A stretch of DNA of 35,279 nt from Bdellovibrionales bacterium (GCA_021731045.1 JAKFYE010000029.1:1-35279); one strand, 5' to 3'. Counted from the first letter of the stretch, positions 23,471-32,312 are shown. The notes: generated by a model from the letters alone, not told the origin. Numbers and translations: made by a program.

Positions 23471-24760
23471 ATGCGATTCTCGCAACTAATTTATGCAGCT
23501 CTACTGCTTTTCTCTACTCAACCTAGCTACGCTCTTTACGAGGCACACGAATGGGGCACGTTTACGTCGCTAGTAGGCTCTGATGGTATCACTCAAAATG
23601 GCATGTATCATGAAGACGAGGCTTTGCCGTCCTTCGTGCATGGATTCGGAGAGCTTCGCAATGAATTGCCGGCTCCAATTCCAAATCCAGGCACAGGACA
23701 CCACCCGCCATGCCAAGATAAAGGTTGTTTCGATTTAGGTTTTTTAAATCGCAATATTATAACTCAAAAAATGGAGACGCCTGTCATTTACTTTTATTCG
23801 GATCAAGAGAGAAATGTGGAAGTTAACGTTCGTTTTCCCGAAGGTGTGATTACCGAAACATTTCCGGGTCCAGTCAGAACATCGCCAATGGCAGGTGATA
23901 TCAAGACGATTGCAAATGGAGACACAACGTTCTCAGTTAAAGTTTTAGCTACTCAAACCGGAGCGGTTCCGTATGTTGATGCGAATAATATTTATGCACA
24001 TGCGCGAAATGTTGGTAGCAATTTATTGGTGAGCGGTGCTGAAAAAGAAAAGTTTATATTTTATCGAGGTATAGGACGTTTTCAACCGCGCCTGATGATT
24101 ACCTCTCAAAATGGTGGTCTGACTTTGCGGGCACCAACAGGGTTTCTGCCGCAAGCTGCTTTTTTAGTTCACGTTGATGAATATGGTCGAGGACAAATGC
24201 TAAAGTTAAGTCCATTTAATCTTCAGCACGGAACAGAAAAGTTTGTTTCACCGGCTACGATCGCAGATTTAAAATCTCATGATCTCGCTCTTCATACGAC
24301 GAAAAGTATTTATGCTGGAGACGACGCTCTCCAAACTTTAACAGATTCGCTGGTTCAATCTGGGTTGCGAAAAGATGAAGCATTAGCCATGGTTAATACT
24401 TGGAAGAATGGGTACCTAAAAGTACCAGGACTTAGATTGCTTTACATCCTTCCAAAAAACGAAGTTGAGCAAGTTTTGCCACTTCAAATTACACCAGCTC
24501 CCGAAATGTTAGTTCGTAGTTTTGTGGGACGCATCGAGATACTTCTTGATACCGAAGAGCAAAAAATATTGGAAGCGGTCTTGGAATCCCCATCTACATA
24601 TCGTCCCGAAATTTTAGGAAGATTTGCCGAGCCAATACTAAGACGAGTATTTGAAGTTTACCAGAAACGTCCAAATAAAAACCCTGAAGAATCCTCAATG
24701 TTTGTTAATCTCATACAACGAGCTTCAGTCGCGGATACAAAAACAACCGTTGTTCATTAA
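23471..24760 (+). CDS. Secreted protein of unknown function (HEWGTFT type)
   Basis: The start at 23471 is chosen because AAAGGAGG stands directly before it, inside the few codons that follow an upstream in-frame ATG. The 429-residue product has a signal peptide (MRFSQLIYAALLLFSTQPSYA). The mature protein begins YEAHEWGTFTSLVGSDG, a start found in secreted proteins of planctomycetes and deltaproteobacteria-like groups. No enzyme motif is recognised. Two cysteines at PCQDKGCFDLG may pair. The divergent LysR gene is the likely regulator. Confidence 0.75.
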   Translation: MRFSQLIYAALLLFSTQPSYALYEAHEWGTFTSLVGSDGITQNGMYHEDEALPSFVHGFGELRNELPAPIPNPGTGHHPPCQDKGCFDLGFLNRNIITQKMETPVIYFYSDQERNVEVNVRFPEGVITETFPGPVRTSPMAGDIKTIANGDTTFSVKVLATQTGAVPYVDANNIYAHARNVGSNLLVSGAEKEKFIFYRGIGRFQPRLMITSQNGGLTLRAPTGFLPQAAFLVHVDEYGRGQMLKLSPFNLQHGTEKFVSPATIADLKSHDLALHTTKSIYAGDDALQTLTDSLVQSGLRKDEALAMVNTWKNGYLKVPGLRLLYILPKNEVEQVLPLQITPAPEMLVRSFVGRIEILLDTEEQKILEAVLESPSTYRPEILGRFAEPILRRVFEVYQKRPNKNPEESSMFVNLIQRASVADTKTTVVH

Positions 24761-24794
24761 TCCCATGGTCTTTTTCAACAGACCCCCATCTCTT

Positions 24795-24823
24795 ATGGCC
24801 CTTTGTCCCCAACAAAGGGCCAT
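24795..24823. terminator. 12-bp stem-loop between convergent genes
   Basis: ATGGCCCTTTGT and ACAAAGGGCCAT form a perfect stem around CCCCA. No U run follows on either strand, but the stem is strong and stands between the secreted-protein and FMN reductase genes. Confidence 0.6.
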
Positions 24824-24865
24824 TCCCTTAGAATTCAAACACTATTAGAAAGTTTTAAGGCTCAT

Positions 24866-25423
24866 TTATCTCTTCAAATGCAATTCGACCCAACCTCTAT
24901 AAGTATCTATAAATTTTTGGAGAAGTTTCTTCGTATCTTCGTTTGTGATTCTGCCGTTCGCATCGAAAAGTTTGCTGGCACCTCCGATGTAGGCTTCTGG
25001 CTGTTGCATGGTCGGCATATCTAAGAATACAAGAGACTGACGCAAGTGATGATTAGCACCAAAACCGCCCATAGCACCAGGAGAGACACTCATCACGGCA
25101 CACGGCTTGCCTTCCCATGCGCTTTGCCCATAAGGGCGCGAGCCCACATCGATGGCATTTTTAAGTACGGCTGGTACCGAGCGATTATATTCGGGCGTAA
25201 TAAATAATACGCCCACGCTGTTTTTTATACTCTCTCTAAGATCCACCCAAGCGCTGGGTGGATCTTCATCTAAATCTTGATTGTACATTGGCAGATTTCC
25301 AATTTCGATAATTTCAAGTTTCAAAGATGACGAAGCCAACTCCGCTAGCACTTTTGCCATTTTACGATTAAAAGATCCTTTACGAAGACTTCCTACTAAG
25401 ACTGCAATTTTATGTTGTGTCAT
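24866..25423 (-). CDS. NADPH-dependent FMN reductase family protein
   Basis: A 185-residue flavodoxin-like reductase. The FMN phosphate loop GSLRKGSFNRKMAKVL is near residue 12. LFITPEYNRSVPAVLKNAID, the conserved second flavin-binding segment, is near residue 74. MSVSPGAMGGFGANHHLRQ completes the site. Members reduce quinones, chromate or azo dyes, and protect against oxidative stress. AAGGAAT precedes the ATG. It stands alone. Confidence 0.92.
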   Translation of the reverse strand: MTQHKIAVLVGSLRKGSFNRKMAKVLAELASSSLKLEIIEIGNLPMYNQDLDEDPPSAWVDLRESIKNSVGVLFITPEYNRSVPAVLKNAIDVGSRPYGQSAWEGKPCAVMSVSPGAMGGFGANHHLRQSLVFLDMPTMQQPEAYIGGASKLFDANGRITNEDTKKLLQKFIDTYRGWVELHLKR

Positions 25424-25640
25424 TTTATATTCCTTAGGTTTTTCTTAAAGACACTCTTGACTGCAAAAAAACGACCCAACGTGAGTTCGCGAAGACTCAA
25501 AGACAGCGGCCGAATTGAGCTAATTTTCCCAAATGGAGGGGCAAAAATCCCATTTTATGCTGCGCTCAATGTAGTCGCCACTTGCCATCATGATTGAATC
25601 AGACTACTTTTCGCCTCCACCCATTTTTAATAGGATGTAT

Positions 25641-25940
25641 ATGACGAAAGAATTCTTAGGATTTTTAAAACAGTACGGCATTATTGGATTGGCAATCGCG
25701 GTCGTAATTGGCGGAAAACTCAACGAGTTTATAACAAGTCTCGTAAATGACTTACTTATGCCCCTTCTTTTTCAACCAATGCTTAAAGCCGCCAATGTCG
25801 ACAATATTCGTGCGCTTAATTACAACGGCATTCTGTATGGAAAAGTTATCGGCACTTCAATTGATTTTTTGATCGTCGCGCTAGTGGTTTTTTTCTTCGC
25901 AAAATTTATCTTGCGTGAAGAAACCGTTACTAAAAAGTAA
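25641..25940 (+). CDS. mscL: MscL-family large-conductance mechanosensitive channel
   Basis: The start at 25641 follows TAGGA; upstream in-frame ATG codons give an unlikely N-terminal tail. The 99-residue protein has two helices. The first is GIIGLAIAVVIGGKLNEFITSLVNDLLMP, shown here only as GLAIAVVIGGKLNEF and TSLVNDLLMP; the second is about 68-88 (TSIDFLIVALVVFFFAKF). The order, with the small N-terminal helix KEFLGFLKQYG, is that of MscL, although the protein is shorter than the E. coli form (136). It releases solutes on osmotic downshock. Single gene. Confidence 0.82.
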   Translation: MTKEFLGFLKQYGIIGLAIAVVIGGKLNEFITSLVNDLLMPLLFQPMLKAANVDNIRALNYNGILYGKVIGTSIDFLIVALVVFFFAKFILREETVTKK

Positions 25941-25970
25941 TTTTATTCTTTAAATTTGTAAGTTTGCGTC

Positions 25971-25997
25971 CGCGTTGCTTGACGATTCAGCGACGCG
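25971..25997. terminator. Stem-loop between mscL and LysR genes
   Basis: CGCGTTGC and GCGACGCG pair with one wobble around an 11-base loop. It lies between convergent genes but has no T run, so it is only a probable terminator. Confidence 0.35.
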
Positions 25998-26018
25998 AGT
26001 TTGGTAGCTCATTGCTTA

Positions 26019-26870
26019 TCAGAGATATCCAGACGCGTTTTTACTTAATTGCTGAATGACCTCTTTGTGTAGCCGAGAGTAATACGGTTGTTCAAAGTAA
26101 TTTAAAGTAATATCTCGATAATATCGCTTACTACTTTTTACTATTTTTATTCGAGAATTATTCTTTAATAAATGTTTTGGCATGACAGCTCTGCCCAAAC
26201 CTAATTCGACGCCGTTGATAATACCATAAGTGTCGCCCATAAAAGATCGTTGAAAGTCTCTAGGTAAATCTCCTTGCTCGTGAAAAAAAGCCTCTGTGGT
26301 ATTGTCGTCGGGAGTATTGTCTAAATAGCGCGATCCATTACTAGGATATTTTGCACTTTCAATAATCACATATTCTTCCTTTCCTAAATTGTGCGCGGTG
26401 ATTCCCTTTTTTTGTAATTGATAGTCTAGAATAACAAAGTCCGCCTCTGCGTTTCTCAAAATATCGACGAGTTCATCGACCTCGCAACTGCGAAACTCAC
26501 AATGAACTTCTGGTGAAGCCCTTAAAAATGCCGCCAAACTAGGAATTATCACTGATCTCAAAATAGAAGAAAAGCCGGCAATTCTGAGCGTTCCTCGAAA
26601 CTGATCTGCTGAAGACTTCAATTGTCCCAGGAACTCTTGTTCCAAAGAATTCGTCACCTGACAGTGACGCAACAGGAGCTCCCCCACAGTTGTTAATATT
26701 GGACCTGAAGGATCTCGAATAAAAAGAGTGGCCTCCAAATCGTCCTCAAGATGGGCGATTCGCTGTGAAAGAGCGGATTGGGTCACAGCAAGTTTATCTG
26801 CAGCCTTCGAAAAACTGCGTAACTGAGCCGTTTCATAAAAGGCTTCTAATTGATGAGACGTGATTTTCAT
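26019..26870 (-). CDS. LysR-family transcriptional regulator
   Basis: A 283-residue LysR protein. Its HTH (about 1-60) has LEAFYETAQLRSFSKAADKL and VTQSALSQRIAHLEDDLEA. The effector domain contains LRIAGFSSILRSVIIPSL and LGLGRAVMPKHLL, the latter with the GLG turn common in LysR lobes. It is divergent from a secreted protein 118 bases away, the same layout as at 22487. Confidence 0.92.
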   Translation of the reverse strand: MKITSHQLEAFYETAQLRSFSKAADKLAVTQSALSQRIAHLEDDLEATLFIRDPSGPILTTVGELLLRHCQVTNSLEQEFLGQLKSSADQFRGTLRIAGFSSILRSVIIPSLAAFLRASPEVHCEFRSCEVDELVDILRNAEADFVILDYQLQKKGITAHNLGKEEYVIIESAKYPSNGSRYLDNTPDDNTTEAFFHEQGDLPRDFQRSFMGDTYGIINGVELGLGRAVMPKHLLKNNSRIKIVKSSKRYYRDITLNYFEQPYYSRLHKEVIQQLSKNASGYL

Positions 26871-26987
26871 CGTTATTAATTATATTAAAAGGATTTTAAG
26901 TTCAATTAATTTTATTTTAATACAAAATTCCTCTATTTATTTTACCAACACATAGCCGGCTTTATTTTAAAGCTAAAAGGAACTTTT

Positions 26988-27686
26988 ATGAAAAAACTTA
27001 TACTCACGCTTCTCTTAATCACAAACGCAGGAATAGCAAAAGCAGATCTAGTTGCTATTCACGGAATGGTGCTTTTTGGCAAAAAGTCCACTTACGCATC
27101 TCATATGCCCATGTTTCATGCGCCTCATGATTATCAATTGTTATTAAAAATAAGGCTAATCGATACGGCGAACGTAAAAACTGTTGGTCTTTATCAGCAG
27201 CTCAACATGACCGGGAATGAGCTTTTTACGTTGCTTCCAGAAAAAATGGATTTAGCAAAAATTATTAGCGGTAACCTTAAGCAGTTCCAAGCGTCACTCT
27301 ATCAAGGAAACTTTGAAGACGGTGGAAGAAACTTAGGTCCTTTAATCGTAAGCATAGAAAAAGTTGTACTAACGTCAAAACTTAATCCAGCAGATTCTGA
27401 ACAGAACCAATATTTTATTTTTGGAGAGAATGAGGAGTATTTTGCCATTCATAAAATATATGGAGAGCCAAGTTATGATTCTATTGTAAGCATCACACCT
27501 CCGTACAAATTAGAATTTCCAGTTTGCCAAACGCGTGTATGTAACGAAAAAATCACACATATTTCAGACGACCAGATTCCGTTAAGCCTACCATTTAATG
27601 GTCACGCAGCCGAAGGAGATCAACTAGGCACTCTCAATAAAATTTGGGCAGATATACTTCAGGTCATTTATCATTCACCGCTTTGA
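26988..27686 (+). CDS. Secreted protein of unknown function
   Basis: A 232-residue protein with signal peptide MKKLILTLLLITNAGIAKA. The mature part opens DLVAIHGMVLFGKKSTYASH, then MPMFHAPHDYQ, a histidine-rich stretch that could hold a metal. PVCQTRVCNEKI has two cysteines that may pair. The family is not recognised by name. AAAAGGAAC gives a ribosome site. It precedes a diheme cytochrome by 17 bases, so a periplasmic redox or metal task is possible. LysR is divergent. Confidence 0.75.
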   Translation: MKKLILTLLLITNAGIAKADLVAIHGMVLFGKKSTYASHMPMFHAPHDYQLLLKIRLIDTANVKTVGLYQQLNMTGNELFTLLPEKMDLAKIISGNLKQFQASLYQGNFEDGGRNLGPLIVSIEKVVLTSKLNPADSEQNQYFIFGENEEYFAIHKIYGEPSYDSIVSITPPYKLEFPVCQTRVCNEKITHISDDQIPLSLPFNGHAAEGDQLGTLNKIWADILQVIYHSPL

Positions 27687-27703
27687 CTTGGTTTCTTATT
27701 TAT

Positions 27704-28420
27704 ATGAAAAATATCGTCTTAACATTTTTAGTGGGCTCAGGATTTCTTCTGGGCCTTTCTTTTTATGTGAATAATGATAGCTCAATTTCATTTCAATCTT
27801 TGGAATCCGTTACAACCGAAGGTTCTGCCGTTTTTAACGAAATCAAATTACTTATAACTCCGGTTAAGGATATTTGGATTATGAGGCAGAGCCATCATGG
27901 TTACAAAATGAGTCGTAATCAATGGGATCGATTGGCGATTGTGGTAGATAAAACAAAAAAACCAAGTCTAGCAAATTTTTATCAGCTTTCACCAGGCAAT
28001 TTGAATTTCAATAATTTAAATGAGGCTCAACCCCTTAAGGCACGGTGTTTCGCTTGTCATTCTAATGGCCCAAGAGCCATTCTTCCCAATTTAAACTCAC
28101 ATCTTAAGCTCAATCTTTTTCAAAAAGCTCAAATTGCAATTTGGAACTTAAGAATTAAAACGTATGGAAGAGTTAATAGCATTGAAGGTGTACATTTTGA
28201 AGATGGGGCGCCGTTCAAATCTAACGTTCCGATATTGTCGCGATCTTTATCCTTAAAATCATGTACGAAGTGTCATGCGAGTGATGGTTTACGAAACCCT
28301 CTTAATCTTGAACAAATAGGAACTGCAAATTTTTTAGTTAAAAACGGATTTATGCCACCATTTCCATTTTCAATTTCGACTGAGGATGCGCAGCTACTAA
28401 AAGATTTGGTTACGGATTGA
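27704..28420 (+). CDS. Secreted diheme cytochrome c
   Basis: The start is set at 27704 (MKNIVLTFLVGSGFLLG, signal or anchor helix); upstream in-frame codons overlap the previous gene. The 238-residue product has two heme attachment motifs, CFACHSNGPRA and CTKCHASDGLRN. Possible distal ligands are Met in MPPFPF and other histidines. The spacing between hemes is about 75 residues. Periplasmic electron transfer is likely. It overlaps the convergent CotH-like gene by 11 bases. Confidence 0.88.
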   Translation: MKNIVLTFLVGSGFLLGLSFYVNNDSSISFQSLESVTTEGSAVFNEIKLLITPVKDIWIMRQSHHGYKMSRNQWDRLAIVVDKTKKPSLANFYQLSPGNLNFNNLNEAQPLKARCFACHSNGPRAILPNLNSHLKLNLFQKAQIAIWNLRIKTYGRVNSIEGVHFEDGAPFKSNVPILSRSLSLKSCTKCHASDGLRNPLNLEQIGTANFLVKNGFMPPFPFSISTEDAQLLKDLVTD

Positions 28421-29678
28421 ACTGTTTGTCCATCCAATTGATGCGCGTTTGGAGCCACTGTTTAAAATATGAGACTTCACCGGAGTAGGAACCGGTTACG
28501 ACTGGGTTTGGCCAAACGTAGATTCCTAAAATATCCCATATCATAAAGTTCTTTTGTTGTACGAGATCTAAAGAATAGGCTGTTTGATCAATGTACGTCG
28601 CCAAAGTATTGAGCTCTTGAGCTTTTAGATAATTCCAACGCGCTTTTGCTTTTGCCGCAAAGACCGGGTCATTAAATAGTCGTGCAAACATTAACCATTG
28701 CCGGATCCACCAGCCTTCAGGATACTGAGCATCACTGTAATTGACGTTGCCAGCTCCGAGATCAAAATCCCAAATTGGGCCTAACTTCAATTTATCGCCA
28801 GCGCTTTTATGGAAATATATGCTTGTATATCCGGCGGCATCTTGGTTTTTAAAAAGCTCGTTTACTAAGTACCAATCGATAAACGAATCCACATCTATAT
28901 ATTTAGCATAACCATCGACCGGATCAAATTCTGAAGAAAATATGGCGTTTTCCGCACTCTGCACATAGCTACTAATATAATTCATTTGTGCCGTGGTCGG
29001 AGCTGAAGGCTCCTTAACAGAAAAAGTAAATCCATTCGTAGTTTCAAATCGAATGATTTCATCTTTACGCTGGTCAAGCTCAACTAAATAACCACCAGAA
29101 ACATCTGCGGCTGAAACATTCACACGATTAGGAGATATTTTAACTTGTTCGGTTAAAACATATGTTCCTTGGTCGACTCCATTCACAGTGAGTTCTACAA
29201 TTTGCATCCGCGGCGTATATGCCGCACTTAAGCGTCGCCCCAATTCCATCGCCACGATATTTCTCATCAAAGTTTTATCTGCATAGTTTGCTAATAAAAC
29301 CCATTCTTTATCACTCGGCATTCCCATTATAGAGGCACTTGAATCTAATTTAATCTTATATGGTTTCTTAGGCATACCCCAAGTGGAATTCCCTCGTCCT
29401 TTAATTTTCATGGGAGCGGAAAACGCAAATGCTGGGGCACGACCATTGGGATCAATCGTAATTTGTCCCGCAACGTAAACATCTTTTGAATCAATTGGAG
29501 CGGAGTTAAGAGTGGTCACACTGATTTTTGCAAACTTTTGTACTAACGGTATCTCAAGTGGCGGAGGAGTGGTTGGCACATCTACGCTGGTTGCAGATTG
29601 AGCTTCCATCGAAGACGTCGCCGGAGAACATGCGGCAAGAAATGTCAGCGCTGATAAGAATAGGAATATGTTTTTCAT
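28410..29678 (-). CDS. CotH-like protein kinase-fold lipoprotein
   Basis: The start at 29678 gives a lipoprotein signal with lipobox LAAC (MKNIFLFLSALTFLAACSPA). The 422-residue protein has the CotH features: KGRGNSTWGMPKKPYKIKL near residue 92, DKEWVLLANYADKTLMRN, LTEQVKISPNRVN and the catalytic-type WDFDLGAGN near residue 307. CotH proteins are atypical kinases that phosphorylate secreted proteins; the catalytic aspartates seem kept here. It is on the envelope side, so targets would be periplasmic or surface proteins. Monocistronic. Confidence 0.88.
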   Translation of the reverse strand: MKNIFLFLSALTFLAACSPATSSMEAQSATSVDVPTTPPPLEIPLVQKFAKISVTTLNSAPIDSKDVYVAGQITIDPNGRAPAFAFSAPMKIKGRGNSTWGMPKKPYKIKLDSSASIMGMPSDKEWVLLANYADKTLMRNIVAMELGRRLSAAYTPRMQIVELTVNGVDQGTYVLTEQVKISPNRVNVSAADVSGGYLVELDQRKDEIIRFETTNGFTFSVKEPSAPTTAQMNYISSYVQSAENAIFSSEFDPVDGYAKYIDVDSFIDWYLVNELFKNQDAAGYTSIYFHKSAGDKLKLGPIWDFDLGAGNVNYSDAQYPEGWWIRQWLMFARLFNDPVFAAKAKARWNYLKAQELNTLATYIDQTAYSLDLVQQKNFMIWDILGIYVWPNPVVTGSYSGEVSYFKQWLQTRINWMDKQFNP

Positions 29679-29867
29679 AGCTAACTTTTCGGCAAATTCG
29701 ACCAAGGTCTAGAGTAAAAACAGTGTCTAAAAGTTGCGCATTTTTTTAAAGATTGTTGAGATAAATTGATAAATTCTCTCGTTCTCGTTTGAGACTTCAC
29801 TTGTTTATAAAAAATAAAGATGATGAGCCGAGGTGTCTTATCGAATAAATAAACAAGGATTGAAACG

Positions 29868-30215
29868 ATGGAACAACTTTGGATTGAACCTATTGGTGAC
29901 ATTATTATTGCCCGTTTAAGAGGCGTACCGACGGAAGACTTACTTAAAGAATGTCATGAGCGCACACTCCTTTTAATTAATGATATCGGCCAAGGACGTG
30001 TTCTTTATGATGTGTTAGAAATGACGGCGCCCGATATCGAAGTGCCAATATCACAATGGAAACTCAATAATGATGAACGTGCCTCTCAACTCCGACGCGC
30101 CATTGTTGTACCTAATACGAAACTTGCTTATCTTGCACGTTTAGCTTTTGGCGAAGGTAATTATCGTGTTTTTTATAATGATATGACGAGTGCTGTGAAG
30201 TGGCTAAGCGAGTAG
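29868..30215 (+). CDS. SpoIIAA/STAS-like domain protein
   Basis: A 115-residue soluble protein. The layout fits the SpoIIAA-like group: a strand in WIEPIGDIIIARLRG, a helix in EDLLKECHERTLLLIN, VLYDVLEMTAP as the central strand and a C-terminal ITDMTSAVKWL-type helix (here NDMTSAVKWLSE). There is no phosphorylatable DS motif of anti-sigma antagonists. AAGGAT precedes the ATG and a strong terminator follows the stop, so it is a single-gene unit. Role unknown. Confidence 0.65.
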   Translation: MEQLWIEPIGDIIIARLRGVPTEDLLKECHERTLLLINDIGQGRVLYDVLEMTAPDIEVPISQWKLNNDERASQLRRAIVVPNTKLAYLARLAFGEGNYRVFYNDMTSAVKWLSE

Positions 30216-30257
30216 CTCCGAGGCTAAATCAATAGCCTCGGAGTTAGATTTTATTTT
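30216..30257 (+). terminator. Rho-independent terminator
   Basis: An 11-bp perfect stem, CTCCGAGGCTA with TAGCCTCGGAG, around AATCAA and followed by TTAGATTTTATTTT. It ends the SpoIIAA-like gene and overlaps the end of rsgA on the other strand. Confidence 0.85.
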
Positions 30258-31345
30258 CGGCCTTTTTCTTTAAGGCGTTGTCTGAGATCGGTGTTTCGTT
30301 TTGCGTACTCTTTGCGTTTTTGGCTATGATACAATTTATTATTCTTGTTGGCGTGAAACTCCATTTCGCGTTTTATTTTTAAATAATTTTCCCAACGACT
30401 TTCTGAGAGGGTACCATTCTCTAACGCCTCACCCACCTTACATCCAGGTTCGCCATTATGAGCACAATCATTAAATCGACAGGACGACATCAGGTCCGCA
30501 ATATCATCAAACGTGCGCTCTAGAACTCCCTCCTCACCCCAAAACGAAAACGCCCGAATTCCGGGATTGTCGACAATCCAAAATCCTTTTTTAGTCAGAA
30601 AAACTTCGCGATGGGTTGTCGTATGTCGACCACGACTATCACTTTGACGAATATCTTGAGTCGACAATGCTTCTACTCCTAAAACCGCATTGATCAAAGT
30701 CGATTTGCCAACGCCCGACATACCTAAAAATGCCACACTCTGACCTTGGGCAAATATATTGGCGATGCTCTCGACCCCGCTTTGATTTTGTGAAGAACAA
30801 GCAAAAATATCCACACCACTAAATCTTTGGGATAATTCTTTTACATGTTTTTCTCTAACATCCTCCGTAACCAGATCACTTTTATTTAAAATGATCAGCG
30901 GCCTTGCTCTACTTTCTTCAATCATTGCCAATCCACGTTCGAGACGACGCTCATTTAAATCTTGGTTAAAACTTGTCACCAACGCAATGTAGTCCACATT
31001 GGCCACTAAAGTTTGATACCCTCTTTGATCATCTTGACGCTTCAAACTTGAAGTTCGGGGCAAAGTCGCTTCAATGGGCAGAAATTCGTGATCTCCAGGA
31101 GAAAATTCTATAGCGACCCAATCTCCAACAGCGGGAAGCTCTTCGTTGTTGTGGTAAAAATGTCCTCGAACCTTCGCAAATTTTGCGTCTTCAAAGCCAA
31201 GAATTAAAACTTTATAATGCTCGTGACTTGAAAAAATAATTCGCGCTGGAACCAATAACGAATTGGTTTCTTTTAAAGTATTAAAAAATGCGTCTTGCAT
31301 GGGATGTAACCCCCAAAGCTTCTTTAAATTGTTGTCAAACAACAT
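30251..31345 (-). CDS. rsgA: Ribosome small subunit-dependent GTPase A
   Basis: A 364-residue circularly permuted GTPase of 30S assembly. An OB fold lies at about 35-100. The G motifs come in permuted order: NKSD (about 153-156), GMSGVGKSTLINAV (about 208-221) and DNPGIRAF (about 258-265). The C-terminal zinc site CRFNDCAHNGEPGC is complete. It checks late 30S subunits and helps release RbfA. AGGAGC stands before the ATG. A possible 15-codon leader peptide gene and a promoter lie upstream. Confidence 0.95.
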   Translation of the reverse strand: MLFDNNLKKLWGLHPMQDAFFNTLKETNSLLVPARIIFSSHEHYKVLILGFEDAKFAKVRGHFYHNNEELPAVGDWVAIEFSPGDHEFLPIEATLPRTSSLKRQDDQRGYQTLVANVDYIALVTSFNQDLNERRLERGLAMIEESRARPLIILNKSDLVTEDVREKHVKELSQRFSGVDIFACSSQNQSGVESIANIFAQGQSVAFLGMSGVGKSTLINAVLGVEALSTQDIRQSDSRGRHTTTHREVFLTKKGFWIVDNPGIRAFSFWGEEGVLERTFDDIADLMSSCRFNDCAHNGEPGCKVGEALENGTLSESRWENYLKIKREMEFHANKNNKLYHSQKRKEYAKRNTDLRQRLKEKGRK

Positions 31346-31421
31346 TCAATGCTCCTATTGCTAATTAAATACGAACAAGCAAAGCTCGGTGCCTGATCTC
31401 AATTGATTTTATATTTGATAT

Positions 31422-31469
31422 TTAAGATAGACGGAGAGCCATGCGTCTATTGTGTGTCATTACATTCAT
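31422..31469 (-). CDS. Possible 15-residue leader peptide upstream of rsgA
   Basis: MNVMTHNRRMALRLS is encoded directly behind a full AGGAGGG ribosome site, though the spacing to ATG is short. A promoter lies 50-80 bases upstream and rsgA starts 76 bases after the stop. ATAGACG and CGTCTAT (31427-31450) form a hairpin over its last codons. Leader-peptide control of rsgA is inferred. The opposite strand also has a 15-codon frame behind GGAGAG, so chance cannot be excluded. Confidence 0.35.
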   Translation of the reverse strand: MNVMTHNRRMALRLS

Positions 31470-31522
31470 ATGCCCTCCTTTATAAAGTCGCATTTACAAA
31501 TAAAAACGCGAGATTGATTTAT

Positions 31523-31551
31523 AGAGTATAAGAGCTTTTCAATTTTGTCAA
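31523..31551 (-). promoter_or_regulatory. Probable promoter of the rsgA transcript
   Basis: On the minus strand TTGACA (31546-31551) is followed after 17 bases by TACTCT, or after 15 by TATACT. The leader to rsgA would be about 170 bases. Confidence 0.5.
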
Positions 31552-31594
31552 CGCAGCTGACAAGATTCCCTACTGGATTTTTTGTTCTGAGTGA

Positions 31595-31924
31595 TTTGCA
31601 AAAGACCTATATCAACAGCCACATTTTTGTTTTTGGATTACAGATTATTTTTCTCAAAAAATGATGAAACGAATCAACACCCCTCAACGAAAAAAAGAAA
31701 TGCGAAACGCGCCATTTGTTTTTAATCCTGCTGATTGGTATGGTTTTTTTGCTCAGCAAGGATGGCAACAACGTGAAGTCCGTTATACTTTTGAAGAGTC
31801 TGAAAAGCTGGGTCGGCAGATTCCCCTACCTTGGATTGGCAAAGTGCTAATGCGACTTTTTCCAAAGTCACAAAATGAATTAAAAAATCTTATGGGTTAT
31901 GTCGTTCTCGAACCTAAAAAATAA
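31595..31924 (+). pseudogene. SAM-dependent methyltransferase (LCMT-like), C-terminal remnant
   Basis: The frame is open from 31595, behind an in-frame TGA, to 31924. It reads like the last 110 residues of a leucine carboxyl methyltransferase-type protein: QPHFCFWITDYFSQKMMKR, RNAPFVFNPADWYGFF, GWQQREVRYTFEESEKLGR and GYVVLEPKK. Homology continues upstream of the first ATG (31661), which shows that the 87-codon frame is not a natural gene. The SAM-binding N-terminal half is missing. It is therefore a truncated gene, and expression would not give an active enzyme. Confidence 0.65.
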
Positions 31925-31927
31925 ATA

Positions 31928-32203
31928 CTATTTTTTTATTATTTTTTGGTAACATGCCAGTATTTCACTTGCGAACGATTTTTTCTGCTGAGCTGTCGCC
32001 TGAAAAGGAATGTCTAAAGAGACTCCTTTATTACCATTCATCACATCCGCCCAACGATGCCCGTCTTTGTCATGAAAATGTAAAAACGGTTTCGATTTAA
32101 TATAAAAAACGTTCTGGCTTTTCTCTTTAATGTCCGTCCATTTACGAACAACATTGAGTAGCTCCTGAAGATCTTTTAAATCATCTGGTTTTGTATGCCC
32201 CAT
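31928..32203 (-). CDS. Conserved small protein of unknown function (FLHFH type)
   Basis: The ATG at 32203 is preferred, with GGCGGGGA just before it. The 91-residue soluble protein reads NVFYIKSKPFLHFHDKDGHR in the middle and RWADVMNG after it. The FLHFH...WADV pattern occurs in small uncharacterised bacterial proteins. Two histidines on one strand could bind a metal. The stop is 3 bases from the end of the convergent methyltransferase remnant. Function unknown. Confidence 0.6.
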   Translation of the reverse strand: MGHTKPDDLKDLQELLNVVRKWTDIKEKSQNVFYIKSKPFLHFHDKDGHRWADVMNGNKGVSLDIPFQATAQQKKSFASEILACYQKIIKK

Positions 32204-32283
32204 AATAATCCCCGCCAATGTGTCGCGATGCGCTAATTGTACTCTCTATAAAGTAAAGATCTGCCAACATCAACTTCTAAGAA

Positions 32284-32312
32284 TTGACTAAAAAGCAAAA
32301 TCTCTTTAAATT
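32284..32312 (+). promoter_or_regulatory. Probable promoter of the double VOC gene
   Basis: TTGACT (32284-32289), 17 bases, TAAATT (32307-32312). The ATG at 32345 lies about 25 bases after the probable start. Confidence 0.45.

Noticed and set aside
31441-31485. 15-codon forward frame behind GGAGAG
   Set aside because: It lies opposite the stronger minus-strand leader candidate, has no promoter and is followed by no close forward gene other than a relic.
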